Shown: positions 21,850 to 32,275, numbered from the stretch's first letter. The stretch: 64,000 bases of DNA from Microbispora siamensis (GCF_016863095.1 NZ_BOOF01000027.1:124001-188000); one strand, 5' to 3'. Numbers and translations: made by a program. The notes: generated from the sequence alone by a model not told the origin.

Positions 21850-23220
21850 GTGAGCGCAACGAACCCCGACACCTTGAGTGCCCTGGACACCTCGAGCGCC
21901 CTGGACACCTGGCGTGATCTCCCCGCGGCCCAGCAGCCGGACTGGCCCGACCGCGGCGAGCTGGACAAGGTCGTCGCGGAGCTGGCGTCCCTGCCCCCGC
22001 TGGTGTTCGCCGGCGAGTGCGACCAGCTCAAGGACAGCATGGCCGCCGTGGCGCGCGGGGAGGCGTTCGTCCTGCAGGGCGGCGACTGCGCCGAGACCTT
22101 CGCGGGCGCGACGGCCGAGAACGTGCGCAACAAGCTCAAGACTCTGCTGCAGATGGCGATCGTGCTGACCTACGCCGGCCGCGTCCCGGTCGTGAAGATC
22201 GGGCGGCTCGCCGGGCAGTTCGCCAAGCCGCGGTCCAAGCCCATGGAGATCCGCGACGGCGTCGAGCTTCCGGCCTACCGGGGCGACATGGTCAACGGCT
22301 TCGACTTCACCGCCGAGTCCCGCCGCCCCGACCCGAACCGGCTGCTGCGCGCCTACCACTCGGCGGCGGTCACGCTGAACCTCACGCGGGCCTTCACCAA
22401 GGGCGGCTACGCCGACCTGCGTCAGGTCCACGCCTGGAACCAGGACTTCGTCGCGGAGTCCCCGGCGGGCCGGCGCTACGAGCAGCTCGCGCGGGAGATC
22501 GACCAGGCACTCTCGTTCATGCGGGCCTGCGGCGCCGAGCCCGAGGAGTTCCACACCGTGGAGTTCTACTCCTCCCACGAGGCCCTGATCCTCGACTACG
22601 ACCGGGCGCTCACCCGGATCGACTCGCGCACGGGCCTGCCGTACGACGTGTCGGCGCACATGGTGTGGATCGGCGAGCGCACCCGGCAGCTCGACGGGGC
22701 GCACGTCGAGTTCTTCAGCCGCATCCGCAACCCGATCGGCGTGAAGCTCGGCCCGACGACCACGCCGGAAGAGGCCATCGCGCTGATCGACAAGCTCAAC
22801 CCGGACAACGAGCCCGGCCGGCTCACCTTCATCACCCGGATGGGCGCGGGCAAGGTCCGCGACGCGCTGCCGACGCTGGTGGACAAGGTCAACGCGAGCG
22901 GCGCCACGGTGGCCTGGGTGTGCGATCCGATGCACGGCAACACCTTCGAGGCGCCGAGCGGCCACAAGACCCGCCGCCTCGACGACGTGCTGGACGAGGT
23001 CGCGGGCTTCTTCGAGGTGCACCACGCGCTCGGCACCCACCCCGGCGGCATCCACATCGAGTTCACCGGCGACGACGTGACCGAGTGCGTGGGCGGCGGG
23101 CACGCGATCGTGGAGGAGGACCTGGCGCTGCGGTACGAGACCGCGTGCGACCCCCGCCTCAACCGCGGTCAGTCGCTCGACCTCGCCTTCCGCGTCGCGG
23201 AGCTGTACCGGTCGAGCTGA
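21850..23220 (+). CDS. class II 3-deoxy-7-phosphoheptulonate (DAHP) synthase
   Basis: 456 residues, typical of the plant-like class II DAHP synthases of actinomycetes. Visible motifs are VFAGECDQL, LQGGDCAETF, KIGRLAGQFAKPRS, EFYSSHEALILDYD, HMVWIGERTRQLDGAHVEF, NPIGVKLGPTTTP, CDPMHGNT and GGIHIEFTGDDVTECVGG, covering phosphoenolpyruvate, erythrose-4-phosphate and metal ligands. It catalyses the first step of the shikimate pathway. It lacks the N-terminal regulatory extension found in the Mycobacterium tuberculosis enzyme only partly, so feedback behaviour cannot be predicted. The GTG at 21850 is my best start; no strong ribosome-binding site is visible. Confidence 0.93.
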   Translation: MSATNPDTLSALDTSSALDTWRDLPAAQQPDWPDRGELDKVVAELASLPPLVFAGECDQLKDSMAAVARGEAFVLQGGDCAETFAGATAENVRNKLKTLLQMAIVLTYAGRVPVVKIGRLAGQFAKPRSKPMEIRDGVELPAYRGDMVNGFDFTAESRRPDPNRLLRAYHSAAVTLNLTRAFTKGGYADLRQVHAWNQDFVAESPAGRRYEQLAREIDQALSFMRACGAEPEEFHTVEFYSSHEALILDYDRALTRIDSRTGLPYDVSAHMVWIGERTRQLDGAHVEFFSRIRNPIGVKLGPTTTPEEAIALIDKLNPDNEPGRLTFITRMGAGKVRDALPTLVDKVNASGATVAWVCDPMHGNTFEAPSGHKTRRLDDVLDEVAGFFEVHHALGTHPGGIHIEFTGDDVTECVGGGHAIVEEDLALRYETACDPRLNRGQSLDLAFRVAELYRSS

Positions 23221-23249
23221 CCTGCATCGCCTGATCGGGTCGTCTGAAT

Positions 23250-23298
23250 CCGCCGTCGCCCTCCGATCAATCGGACGGGGTGACGGCGGTTTCCGTTT
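23250..23298. terminator. terminator between convergent DAHP synthase and thioredoxin genes
   Basis: Outer arms CCGCCGTC (23250-23257) and GACGGCGG (23282-23289) enclose an inner TCCGAT-CA-ATCGGA stem and are followed by TTTCCGTTT. This is a convincing intrinsic terminator for the plus-strand operon. Confidence 0.8.
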
Positions 23299-23317
23299 GC
23301 GGGCACAGCCCGACGCC

Positions 23318-23683
23318 TCAGCTGTTCTTGGCCTCCGCCTCGATCTGGGCGCGGATGGCGTCCATGTCGAGCGCGCGCAACTGCCGGATCAGGTCCTCGA
23401 GTGCCGGCGCGGGAAGGGCGCCCGGCTGGGCGAACACCACGATGCCGTCGCGGATCGCCATGATCGTCGGGATCGCGGTGATCTCGAAGCCCTCCGACAG
23501 GGCGGGCTGCGCCTCAGTGTCGATCTTGCCGAAGGTGATGTCCTTGTGCTCCTCGGACGCCTTTTCGAAAATCGGCGCGAAGGACCGGCAGGGGCCGCAC
23601 CAGGAGGCCCAGAAATCGAGCAGTACGATGCCGTTGTCGGCGATGTCGTTGAAGTTCTTCTCGGTTACCTCGATGGTCGCCAC
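23318..23683 (-). CDS. trxA: thioredoxin
   Basis: 121 residues from a GTG with AAGGAG 8 bases upstream; a longer upstream frame has no such site. It has the thioredoxin fold with the redox centre WASWCGPCRSFAP, the cis-Pro loop AIPTIMAI and a C-terminal extension (LRALDMDAIRAQIEAEAKNS). It reduces protein disulfides in the cytosol. It stands alone, without thioredoxin reductase, and is divergent from the oxidase gene. The extension makes it slightly longer than Escherichia coli thioredoxin (about 108). Confidence 0.93.
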   Translation of the reverse strand: MATIEVTEKNFNDIADNGIVLLDFWASWCGPCRSFAPIFEKASEEHKDITFGKIDTEAQPALSEGFEITAIPTIMAIRDGIVVFAQPGALPAPALEDLIRQLRALDMDAIRAQIEAEAKNS

Positions 23684-23804
23684 GGGCGACTCCTTTCGCT
23701 CGGTCTTCAGCGGGCATAACCAGCCGGACAATCCCAGCATTCCATTTCGTGATGAGCCTCGTGTGATTGGGCAGGAGACCTCCTTGACCTAGAAGGAGCC
23801 CCGG

Positions 23805-25490
<1,686 letters not shown>

Positions 25491-25499
25491 CCTGCGATA

Positions 25500-25523
25500 G
25501 GGGCCCCCGTCGCCGGGGGCCCC
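25500..25523. terminator. bidirectional terminator after ctaD
   Basis: GGGGCCCCCG and CGGGGGCCCC arms with a 4-base loop, followed by TTCG. It sits between the convergent ctaD and nuclease genes, 10 bases after the ctaD stop. Confidence 0.8.
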
Positions 25524-25538
25524 TTCGCGTGCGGATCG

Positions 25539-28010
25539 TCAGCCCTTGCCGCCGGGCAGGTTCAGCCCGATCAGCAGCGGGTCGTGGTCGGAGGAGCGGA
25601 ACGCGTCGGGCCGGTACAGGCTCGGCGGGTTGAACTCCAGGTTGTAGTCGAGGATGCGCGGCTCGTCGGCGTTGACGTGCCAGATGGTCGCCCCGGTCAC
25701 CCGCTTGACGAGCTGCTTGCCGGCCATCGCGTGGTCGAGCTCGCCCGACAGCCCGTTGAACAGGTAGCTGTAGCGCTGCGCCGCGGGGACGAACCGCTTG
25801 GACAGGCTGGTCAGGCCGCCGGCCTCCAGGGTGTGGATCGGGTCCTCCTCGCCGTACGCGTTGAGGTCGCCGATCACCAGCGGGTTCGGCAGGTCCATCG
25901 AGTCGATGAGGCCCAGCACGGCCTTGGCCTGCCGTACGCGCTCGGCGTTGTAGCAGCTCTGCCCGTCGCCCTGGTCGGCGTCGCCGCCGGTGGCCTCCTC
26001 GTCACAGCCCTTCGACTTGAAGTGGTTGACGAGCAGCGTGAACGGCTGGCCGCCGCCCACCCGGCGGAAGGTCTGGATCAGCGGCGGCCGCCGGAAGACG
26101 GGATCGGTCGAGGACCGCGTCTCCCCGACGGGGGTCAGCTTCGCCGGCTTGTAGATCGCGGCGACGTGGATGGCGTCGCTGCCCGGGTAGGGGTGGGTCA
26201 GGGCGGCGTACGTGCCCGCGCCCACCTCCGCGTTCAGGGCGTCGACCAGCGCGTTGACGGCCGTCTGGCCGTTGTTCTCGACCTCCATGAGCCCGACGAC
26301 GTCGGCGTCGAGGCCCTTGAGCGTGGCGACGATCTTCTTGAGCTGCCGCTGCTGCTCCTCCGCGGTGTCGGCGCCGCGCGAGTCGAGCGTCGTGAACCAG
26401 TTGAGCGTGTTGAGGCTCGCGACGCGGACGTTCCCGCCGACCGGCAGAGGCGCCGGCAGCCGGGGGTTGGTCCGCAGGAAGGTGATCTGCTTGGTCGGCT
26501 CCAGCCGGTAGGCACCGAAGCCGTAGCTCAGCACGCCGGTGACGCCCACGGCGGTGTCGCCGAGCCGGACGACCTGCGGCGTCGTGTACGGGATGGTGGC
26601 GGGGTTCTCGGTGTTGGAGCCGTCGTCGACGAGCAGCGACCTGCGGGCGTCCAGCGCGGGGTTCACACCCTGCCGGTCGGTCGGCTGGAACAGCCGGCCG
26701 CCGGCGGCGACCGTCACCTCGCCGAACCGGCCGAGGTTGTAGTGGTCGGTCACGGTCAGCGGCTCGGGGAAGGTCACGAGCACGTTCTCGTACGGCTCGA
26801 AGGTGGCGCCGTCGGCCCGCGGCAGGTCGTAGGCCTTGGGCGTGACCGTCCCGGTGCCGCAGACGTCCACGGCCGTGACCGGGGACAGCTCGGTGAGCCC
26901 GTTGAACTCGGTGACCCGGCCGGTGACGAGCACTCGGTCACCGACCTTGACGTCCTTGAACGACGCCCGGGCGAACGCGAACAGGCCGTCGGAGGTGGCC
27001 GGGTCGGCGTCGGGCGTCGGGTCCTGGAAGTAGAAGCCGCTCTGCTGGCCGGTCTCCTGGAAGTCGCCGGTCACGATTCCCTCGACCCGGACGGTCTGCC
27101 CCACGAGCGGGGAGGCGGCGCCGCTGCCCTGGACCTCGGCGATCTGCCGGTTCGGCGGCACGTCGCACGGGACCGTGCTGGGCGTGGGCGACGGCGACGG
27201 CGAGGCGGAGGGCGACACCGAGGGCGACGCGGACGGTGAGGCGCTCGGCGAGGCGGACGGCGACGGCGACGGCGAGGCGACGCCGCAGGGAGCCGGGGGC
27301 GTCGCGGTGTTGCGCGGCGCGGGCGTCCCCGCGGCGAAGTCCGCGGCGTTGTCGTCGGTGTCCGCGCAGCCGCCGCCCGCGCGCACCGCGGCGGTGGAGT
27401 TGCTCAGGCCCGGGGCCGCCGCCGAGCCCTCGAAGTAGTTGGCCGTGCCGTACCCGACGAGGTCGGCGATCTGCGCGGTCTGCTCGGGCGTGCAGGGCGA
27501 GGAGCCGCCGTTGCAGGCAAGGCCCTCGGTCGAGCGGACCAGGACGACCTTGCCGGCCGTGGCGCTCAGGCTGAGGTTGCCGACGGTGTCGGCGGGCGGC
27601 AGCGTACCGCTCGGCGTCGATCCGGCGGAAAGCTGGACGAGGTGATACTGGCCGGGGGCGAGCGAGCCCGACAGGTTCTGCTTCTGGGAGCCGAACTGGC
27701 CGGTCCCGGTGGCACTGGTGTACTGGAGGGACCAGCCGTCCAGCGAGATCGCGGCGGTGCCGCGGTTGAACAGCTCGACGTAGTCGTTGGTGTAGGGGGC
27801 GCCGGAGTTGCCGCCGCCTCCGTACACCTGGCTGATCACCACGGCGCCCGGCTCGGCCGAGGCGGGCGCCGGCGACGCGACCGTGACGCCGGCGGTCAGG
27901 AGACCGGCGGCCGCGAGCGCGGCGACCGCGCGGGCGCCGCGTCTCGCGCCACGTCTCGTGTCGCGGCCACCGTGGTGGTCATCGGGAAAGGCCCGGGATA
28001 GAGCACGCAT
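25539..28010 (-). CDS. secreted ExeM/NucH-type endonuclease with lamin-tail domain
   Basis: 823 residues. An N-terminal signal peptide (arginine-rich start, then AALAAAGLLTAGVTVASPAPASA) directs export. A lamin-tail domain (about 55-195; VVISQVYGGGGNSGAPYTNDYVELFN) is followed by an acidic Ser-Pro/Ala repeat linker. An OB-fold domain (about 275-480; IAEVQGSGAASPLVGQTVRVEGIV) comes next, then a C-terminal endonuclease/exonuclease/phosphatase domain (about 520-815) with NVRVASLNTLNWF, GLMEVENNG, HFKSKGCDEE, IGDLNAYGEEDP and FRSSDHDPLLIGL. This is the ExeM/NucH architecture of extracellular DNases. ATG 28010 is chosen because the signal peptide follows it; no strong ribosome-binding site is seen. 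It probably scavenges phosphate or nucleotides from DNA. Confidence 0.93.
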   Translation of the reverse strand: MRALSRAFPDDHHGGRDTRRGARRGARAVAALAAAGLLTAGVTVASPAPASAEPGAVVISQVYGGGGNSGAPYTNDYVELFNRGTAAISLDGWSLQYTSATGTGQFGSQKQNLSGSLAPGQYHLVQLSAGSTPSGTLPPADTVGNLSLSATAGKVVLVRSTEGLACNGGSSPCTPEQTAQIADLVGYGTANYFEGSAAAPGLSNSTAAVRAGGGCADTDDNAADFAAGTPAPRNTATPPAPCGVASPSPSPSASPSASPSASPSVSPSASPSPSPTPSTVPCDVPPNRQIAEVQGSGAASPLVGQTVRVEGIVTGDFQETGQQSGFYFQDPTPDADPATSDGLFAFARASFKDVKVGDRVLVTGRVTEFNGLTELSPVTAVDVCGTGTVTPKAYDLPRADGATFEPYENVLVTFPEPLTVTDHYNLGRFGEVTVAAGGRLFQPTDRQGVNPALDARRSLLVDDGSNTENPATIPYTTPQVVRLGDTAVGVTGVLSYGFGAYRLEPTKQITFLRTNPRLPAPLPVGGNVRVASLNTLNWFTTLDSRGADTAEEQQRQLKKIVATLKGLDADVVGLMEVENNGQTAVNALVDALNAEVGAGTYAALTHPYPGSDAIHVAAIYKPAKLTPVGETRSSTDPVFRRPPLIQTFRRVGGGQPFTLLVNHFKSKGCDEEATGGDADQGDGQSCYNAERVRQAKAVLGLIDSMDLPNPLVIGDLNAYGEEDPIHTLEAGGLTSLSKRFVPAAQRYSYLFNGLSGELDHAMAGKQLVKRVTGATIWHVNADEPRILDYNLEFNPPSLYRPDAFRSSDHDPLLIGLNLPGGKG

Positions 28011-28183
28011 GTCCCGGACTTTAGGGGTAGACCACCGCGACACCAGGACCAATAAGTGTCTTTAACACAAACTTGTATGGATTTGCCGATTGCCTGACGT
28101 CGTATCCGTAGGCGTGCTGCCCTTGCGCGTCGCGGTTCGGGATGGATCGGTCCCATCCGGACGGTCCTCTCCGGATCCCCCGG

Positions 28184-29065
28184 TCAGCAGTGGACGACTG
28201 CCACCGGACAGGTGACCGCGTCGATCAGCGGCCGGGTGACAGAGCCGAGCCTGCCGAGCATCCCCCTGGCGCGGGTCGCGCCGACGACCAGCATGGTCGC
28301 ACCGGGAGAGGCGTCGGCAAGGACGTCGAGCACGGGCCCCTCGCCGGACTGGAGCAGGGTGTGCACGTCGGGGTATCGCGCACGCCAGGGCCTCACGGCG
28401 GCTTCCAGGGCCTCGACGGCCTCCCTGCCGGGGACGTCGGACATCACCATGGGCGCCATGCCCGCGCTCCAGGCGGCGGCCGGGTAGCGCCAGGCGTGCA
28501 CCGCGATCAGCGGCAGCGCGCGCAGGGCGGCCTCGCGGAAGGCGAAGGCGAGGACGTGGTCGTCGCCGCCGCCGACGCCCACGACGATGGGGCCGGGGTG
28601 CCTGCGGTGCGGCAGCGACCCCGTGCCGCGGACCACGATCACCGGGCAGAGCGCGTGCGTCGCGACGTGCCCCGCGACCGAACCCATCACCCGGCGGGCC
28701 GCCCCGCTCAGGCCGCGCGATCCCACGACGACCAGGTCGGCCGTCTCCGACAGCGCGACGAGCCGGTCGGAGGCCGGCCCCTCGAACAGGTCCTCCCGAA
28801 CCCGGACGCCGCTGGTGCACTGCCGGGCGCACTCGGCGCCGTGCCACAGCACGTGCTCGGCCGCGTGGTGCAGGGACTTGCGCGCCTCCTCCTCGCCCGC
28901 GCCGTACGGCGACTGCCAGGCGTGGCAGACGGTGATGGGCGAGTCCCGGAACTCGGCCTCGTCCATCGCCCAGTCGAGCGCCTGCATGGCGAAGTCGGAC
29001 CCGTCGTACCCGACGACGATGCCCGGGTTGGTGGCTGGGCCACCGGCCGGGCTGTTGGGTTCCAT
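28184..29065 (-). CDS. tandem-domain universal stress protein
   Basis: 293 residues with two Usp domains (about 14-147 and 158-293). Each begins with a VVGYDGS- or VVGVGGGD-like strand and ends in the nucleotide-binding loop (VVGSRGLSGAARRVMGSVAGHVATHALCPVIVV; VVGATRARGMLGRLGSVTRPLIDAVTCPVAVV). Tandem Usp proteins of this kind bind ATP and, in mycobacteria, many belong to the hypoxia DosR regulon. A DevR/DosR-like box lies just upstream. Same strand as the second Usp gene, 81 bases apart. Confidence 0.93.
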   Translation of the reverse strand: MEPNSPAGGPATNPGIVVGYDGSDFAMQALDWAMDEAEFRDSPITVCHAWQSPYGAGEEEARKSLHHAAEHVLWHGAECARQCTSGVRVREDLFEGPASDRLVALSETADLVVVGSRGLSGAARRVMGSVAGHVATHALCPVIVVRGTGSLPHRRHPGPIVVGVGGGDDHVLAFAFREAALRALPLIAVHAWRYPAAAWSAGMAPMVMSDVPGREAVEALEAAVRPWRARYPDVHTLLQSGEGPVLDVLADASPGATMLVVGATRARGMLGRLGSVTRPLIDAVTCPVAVVHC

Positions 29066-29097
29066 GCCCTCATGCTCCGCCCGGGCCGCACGGTCCG

Positions 29098-29140
29098 GCA
29101 GGGCGGAAAGTCCCGAGACCGGAGGGACATCCGGCCCCCG
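29098..29140 (-). promoter_or_regulatory. candidate DevR/DosR boxes ahead of the Usp gene
   Basis: On the minus strand, CTCGGGACTTTCCGCCCTGC (complement of 29098-29117) matches ten consecutive bases of the DosR consensus (TCGGGACTTT) and CCC of the second half. A weaker partner, AGGGACATCCGGCCCCC, lies on the plus strand at 29123-29139. Paired boxes a few tens of bases ahead of a Usp start are typical of DosR targets. Only one half is well conserved, so this is tentative. Confidence 0.4.
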
Positions 29141-29146
29141 GCGGGA

Positions 29147-29617
29147 TCAGGCCCGGCTGCCGGCGAGCACTCCGGGACGGCGGTCGTGCTCCATGCCCGG
29201 CAGCACGACGACGACCGGGCACCTGGCCCGCAGCAGGCAGGCGGAGACGACCGGGTTGAGCACGGGGTACGGCTCGGACTCGGCCTCGTGCGCGCCAAGC
29301 ACCAGCAGGTCCGCGCCATCGGTTGCGCGCAGCAGCACCTGGGCCGGCGGACCCTCGACGACGACCGGCTCGACGTGGCGCTCGCCGAGTTCGGCGACGG
29401 CCTGGGCGGCGACGTCGAGAGCGGTCCTGTGCTCGTCCTCACGTGAGGTGCGGCTCGCGATCGGCGCGTAGTGGGCGTGCAGCCCGCCCGTCCACTCCCA
29501 GGCGTACACCGCCTCGACCCGCGCACCGCGCAGCGAACCCTCGGCGGCGGCCCACCGCAGTGCGGCCTGCGACGCCATCGACCCGTTGATGCCCACCACG
29601 ATCTTCGGCTGGTTCAC
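29147..29617 (-). CDS. universal stress protein, single domain
   Basis: 156 residues, one Usp domain: KIVVGINGSMASQAALRWAAAEG at the start, and a C-terminal LLVLGAHEAESEPYPVLNPVVSACLLRARCPVVVVLPG. The usual G-2x-G-9x-G(S/T) ATP loop is altered (GAHEAESEPYPVLNPVV lacks the second glycine), so ATP binding is doubtful. It may act with the tandem Usp protein encoded next to it. The start is ATG, within a GC-rich leader. Confidence 0.88.
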   Translation of the reverse strand: MNQPKIVVGINGSMASQAALRWAAAEGSLRGARVEAVYAWEWTGGLHAHYAPIASRTSREDEHRTALDVAAQAVAELGERHVEPVVVEGPPAQVLLRATDGADLLVLGAHEAESEPYPVLNPVVSACLLRARCPVVVVLPGMEHDRRPGVLAGSRA

Positions 29618-29975
29618 GTTCCGCCTCGCTCTCCGCTCTCAGTCTCGCCGACCAGGGTTAACAGGGTGTTGCCGCGGCGAAACGGTCAGAAGACACCGCC
29701 CATGAGCATCCCTGTACCCAGAAAAACCCCTGGTCCCTCGCGCCCCAAAAGGGACAGGGCCATGTTTTGGGGGCCGGGCCTCATCTGAGGACAGGGTATC
29801 TGCGAACCGGAGCGGTGCCGCTCCCCCCCTTTGCCGATCCGGAGGCGCCCACTGACCGTCTCGTTGCCCGCTCCACGGCTCGGGCCACACGGGGACCTTG
29901 GGCCCAGGTCAGGGATCACCCTGATGCGCCTCCGGGTGCCCCGGCCGTACGCTTGCCGCAGACCGGGGAGGGACG
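29618..29975. other. intergenic region between divergent Usp and membrane-protein genes
   Basis: 358 bases. It contains a weak hairpin (GTCCCT at 29733-29738 / AGGGAC at 29750-29755) and several GGGAC half-sites but no complete regulator box that I can defend. No convincing small gene was seen. Confidence 0.5.
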
Positions 29976-30707
29976 ATGGGGAACGCGGGTCCGATCGACG
30001 AGTACGTCGCGTCGATGCGCCATGCGCTGCGCGGCCCGGGCGGCGCCAAGCGCGACCTGCTGGCCGAGGCGCGCGACAGCCTGCTCGACGCGGCCGAGGC
30101 GTACGAGATCGAGGGAGTCCCGCGGGCCGAGGCCGAGCGGCTGGCGGTCGCCGACTTCGGGACGGTGCCCGAGGTCGCGCCGGGCTTCCAGGGGGAGCTG
30201 ACGGTGAGCCAGGGCCGCCGCACGGCCGCGCTGCTGTTCCTCAGCGTGCCGCTCATCGCGTTCATGTGGACGGTGATCTGGCGGGTCTTCCCCCAGAGCC
30301 CGCATGTCGACGAGATCAAACCGGTGTGGTTCGGGCTGTTGGCCAGGACGGTGGATCTGCTCCAGCTCAGCGTGGGCGTGATGGGCGGCGTCGCGCTGCT
30401 CGCGTTCGGCCGAGGGGCGCGGCGCGTCCGCCGTCCCGTGCGGCTCACCCGGTGGCTGGGGTTGTTCGTCTGGATCCAGACGCCGCTGATCGGGGCGATG
30501 GGGCTGACGCTGGCGGCGGCCGCCCACGGCCCTGTGGGGTTCAGCGCCTACCTCCCCGGGCTGGCCGTGTCCGCGGTCAGCTACGCGCTCAGCGTGTGGC
30601 AGCTGTACAGCGCCGCGCACTGCCTGCGCTGCACCAGGGCGGTCTCCGCGCTCGGTACAGCGGATCTCAGCGCAGCGGGTCGAGAACGCTCCCTATCGCG
30701 GTCGTGA
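29976..30707 (+). CDS. permease-prefix-domain membrane protein
   Basis: 243 residues from an ATG preceded by GGGAGGGACG. The first 75 residues are a soluble helical permease-prefix (HAAS-like) domain: IDEYVASMRHALRG, LLAEARDSLLDAAEAYEIEGVPRAEAERLAVADFG. About five hydrophobic segments follow. Proteins of this type are usually encoded with PadR regulators and are thought to work with them in membrane-linked signalling. Here the partner is convergent, and the two coding ends overlap by 41 bases. The function is not established. Confidence 0.82.
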   Translation: MGNAGPIDEYVASMRHALRGPGGAKRDLLAEARDSLLDAAEAYEIEGVPRAEAERLAVADFGTVPEVAPGFQGELTVSQGRRTAALLFLSVPLIAFMWTVIWRVFPQSPHVDEIKPVWFGLLARTVDLLQLSVGVMGGVALLAFGRGARRVRRPVRLTRWLGLFVWIQTPLIGAMGLTLAAAAHGPVGFSAYLPGLAVSAVSYALSVWQLYSAAHCLRCTRAVSALGTADLSAAGRERSLSRS

Positions 30708-30990
30708 ACGACCGCCAGGCCGACCGCTCCCCCGCCAGCGCCTTGCGCCCGGCGTCGGTGAGGCGGTAGGTCCGCCGTTTGCGCCCCCCGTCGGAGGCCC
30801 ACTCGCCGGCGAGCAGCCCGGCCCGCTCCAGCCTGCGCAGCGCGGGGTAGACCGTGCCCGTCGGCACGTCGAGTGCGCCGCCGCTGCGCTCGCGCAGCGC
30901 TTCGATGATCGCGTAGCCGTGCAGCGGCTCGCGCTCCAGCACGGAGAGCAGCAGGGCGTCCATATGGCCCCGGAGCGCATCGGCGTTCAC
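30667..30990 (-). CDS. PadR-family transcriptional regulator
   Basis: 107 residues, a short PadR protein made of the winged helix only. The signature LLLSVLEREPLHGYAIIEALRER and VPTGTVYPALRRLERAGLLAGEW is present, followed by RTYRLTDAGRKAL. It faces away from cydA. A 28-bp palindrome with PadR-like sequence sits between the two starts, so it probably represses cydABDC and itself. Its 3' end overlaps the end of the convergent permease-prefix gene. Confidence 0.92.
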   Translation of the reverse strand: MNADALRGHMDALLLSVLEREPLHGYAIIEALRERSGGALDVPTGTVYPALRRLERAGLLAGEWASDGGRKRRTYRLTDAGRKALAGERSAWRSFTTAIGSVLDPLR

Positions 30991-31025
30991 GCCCGCAGCC
31001 TATCCCGGTTCTTCACACGGCCGAG

Positions 31026-31060
31026 TCTATATGTAGGCTGTCTATATGTAGACAGCCTAC
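31026..31060 (+). promoter_or_regulatory. PadR-type operator at the cyd promoter
   Basis: A perfect inverted repeat with 12-base arms, GTAGGCTGTCTA (31033-31044) and TAGACAGCCTAC (31049-31060), has a 4-base centre. It overlaps a direct repeat TCTATATGTAG (31026-31036 and 31041-31051). PadR operators are commonly AT-centred repeats of the ATGT...ACAT or TATA type. The site ends 14 bases before the cydA start and lies 36-70 bases ahead of the padR start, so one bound regulator could control both. Confidence 0.65.
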
Positions 31061-31074
31061 GCATGGAGAAATCA

Positions 31075-32262
31075 ATGGACATCGTCGGCCTCGCCCGGCT
31101 GCAGTTCGCCGTGACCGGAAGCCTCCACTTCCTGTTCGTCGTGCTCACGCTCGGGCTGGCCCCGCTGGTGGCGATCATGCACACCCGGTACGCCATCGGC
31201 GGGAACCCCCTGCACGAGCGGATGACCCGCTTCTGGGGGCAGATCTACGTGATCAACTACGCGCTCGGCGTCGTCACCGGGCTCGTGATGGAGTTCCAGT
31301 TCGGGCTGAGCTGGAGCGGCCTTTCGCACTACGCGGGCGACGTGTTCGGCGCGCCGCTGGCCATGGAGACGCTGCTGGCCTTCTTCCTGGAGTCCACGTT
31401 CCTGGGCCTGTGGATCTTCGGCTGGCACCGGCTGCCGCGCGGGCTCCACGTGGCGTGCATCTGGCTGGTGACGCTGACGGCGTACGCCTCGGCGCTGTTC
31501 ATCATGGTCGCCAACTCCTTCCTGCAGAACCCGGCGGGCTCGGCCGAGATGGGCGGGCGGCTCGTGCTGCGCGACTTCGGCGCGCTGTTCACCAACCCGA
31601 CCCTCGTCTTCGCGCTCCCCCACGTGCTGAGCGCCGGGCTGTGGACCGGCGGGTTCGTCGTGATGGGCGCCAGCGCCTACCACCTGTTCCGGCGCACCCC
31701 CGAGCGGGAGTTCTTCACCCGCTCCCTGCGCATCGGCGTGCTGACCGCCTTCATCGGGTCGCTGTTCACCGTCGGGTTCGGCTACGCCCAGTTCGGGCCG
31801 GTCGGCTCCGTCCAGCCGGACAAGTTCCACGGCGTGATCCCCGGCACCGCGCTCGGACTCATGATCACGATCGGGCAGCTCGTCCAGTTCGCCGTGATGT
31901 TCGTGCTGGCGCCGCTGCTCATCCGCGACCTGCTGGCCCGCTGGCGCTGGCTGCACCCCCTCCTCATGGTCATGACCCCGCTGCCGTTCGTCGCGGCGAT
32001 CGCCGGCTGGATCGTCCGCGAGGTCGGCCGCCAGCCCTGGCTGGTGTACGGCAAGCTCTCCGTGGCCGACGCCCTCACCCCCGGGCTGACCCGCGCGGAC
32101 ATCACCGCCTCCTTCGCGGGTTTCGCGGGCGTGCTCGGGCTGCTCGCCCTCGTCGACTACGTCCTCATCGCCCGTGCCGTACGGCGTGGCCCGGGACAGG
32201 TCGCGCTCGGCGCCGCGGACCTTCCGGTCACGGCAGAGCCCGTCCCCGCCCACTCGCTGTAG
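31075..32262 (+). CDS. cydA: cytochrome bd-type oxidase subunit I, short form
   Basis: 395 residues from ATG 31075 (GGAG 6-8 bases upstream); an ATG 12 bases earlier is poorly placed. Heme-ligand regions are recognisable: His in VTGSLHFLFVVLTLG (heme b595 type), His in ALPHVLSAGLWTGGF (heme b558 type), Glu in MEFQFGLSW and AMETLLAFFLEST, and AGWIVREVGRQPW. The usual Q-loop is missing: only VGSVQPDKFHGVIPG stands where bd oxidases have the KLAAxE quinol-oxidising motif and about 80 or more residues. It is much shorter than usual CydA (about 450-520). It may be a divergent member of the superfamily with an altered electron donor site. Confidence 0.88.
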   Translation: MDIVGLARLQFAVTGSLHFLFVVLTLGLAPLVAIMHTRYAIGGNPLHERMTRFWGQIYVINYALGVVTGLVMEFQFGLSWSGLSHYAGDVFGAPLAMETLLAFFLESTFLGLWIFGWHRLPRGLHVACIWLVTLTAYASALFIMVANSFLQNPAGSAEMGGRLVLRDFGALFTNPTLVFALPHVLSAGLWTGGFVVMGASAYHLFRRTPEREFFTRSLRIGVLTAFIGSLFTVGFGYAQFGPVGSVQPDKFHGVIPGTALGLMITIGQLVQFAVMFVLAPLLIRDLLARWRWLHPLLMVMTPLPFVAAIAGWIVREVGRQPWLVYGKLSVADALTPGLTRADITASFAGFAGVLGLLALVDYVLIARAVRRGPGQVALGAADLPVTAEPVPAHSL

Positions 32263-32275
32263 AGGACCTGCCCCC

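Noticed and set aside
27175-27290. Short repeats that could suggest a CRISPR array or minisatellite
   Set aside because: They code for the Ser-Pro/Ala linker of the secreted nuclease and have no spacers.
29720-29760. Second DosR-box pair ahead of the single-domain Usp gene
   Set aside because: Only GGGAC half-sites are present and no second half aligns at the right spacing.
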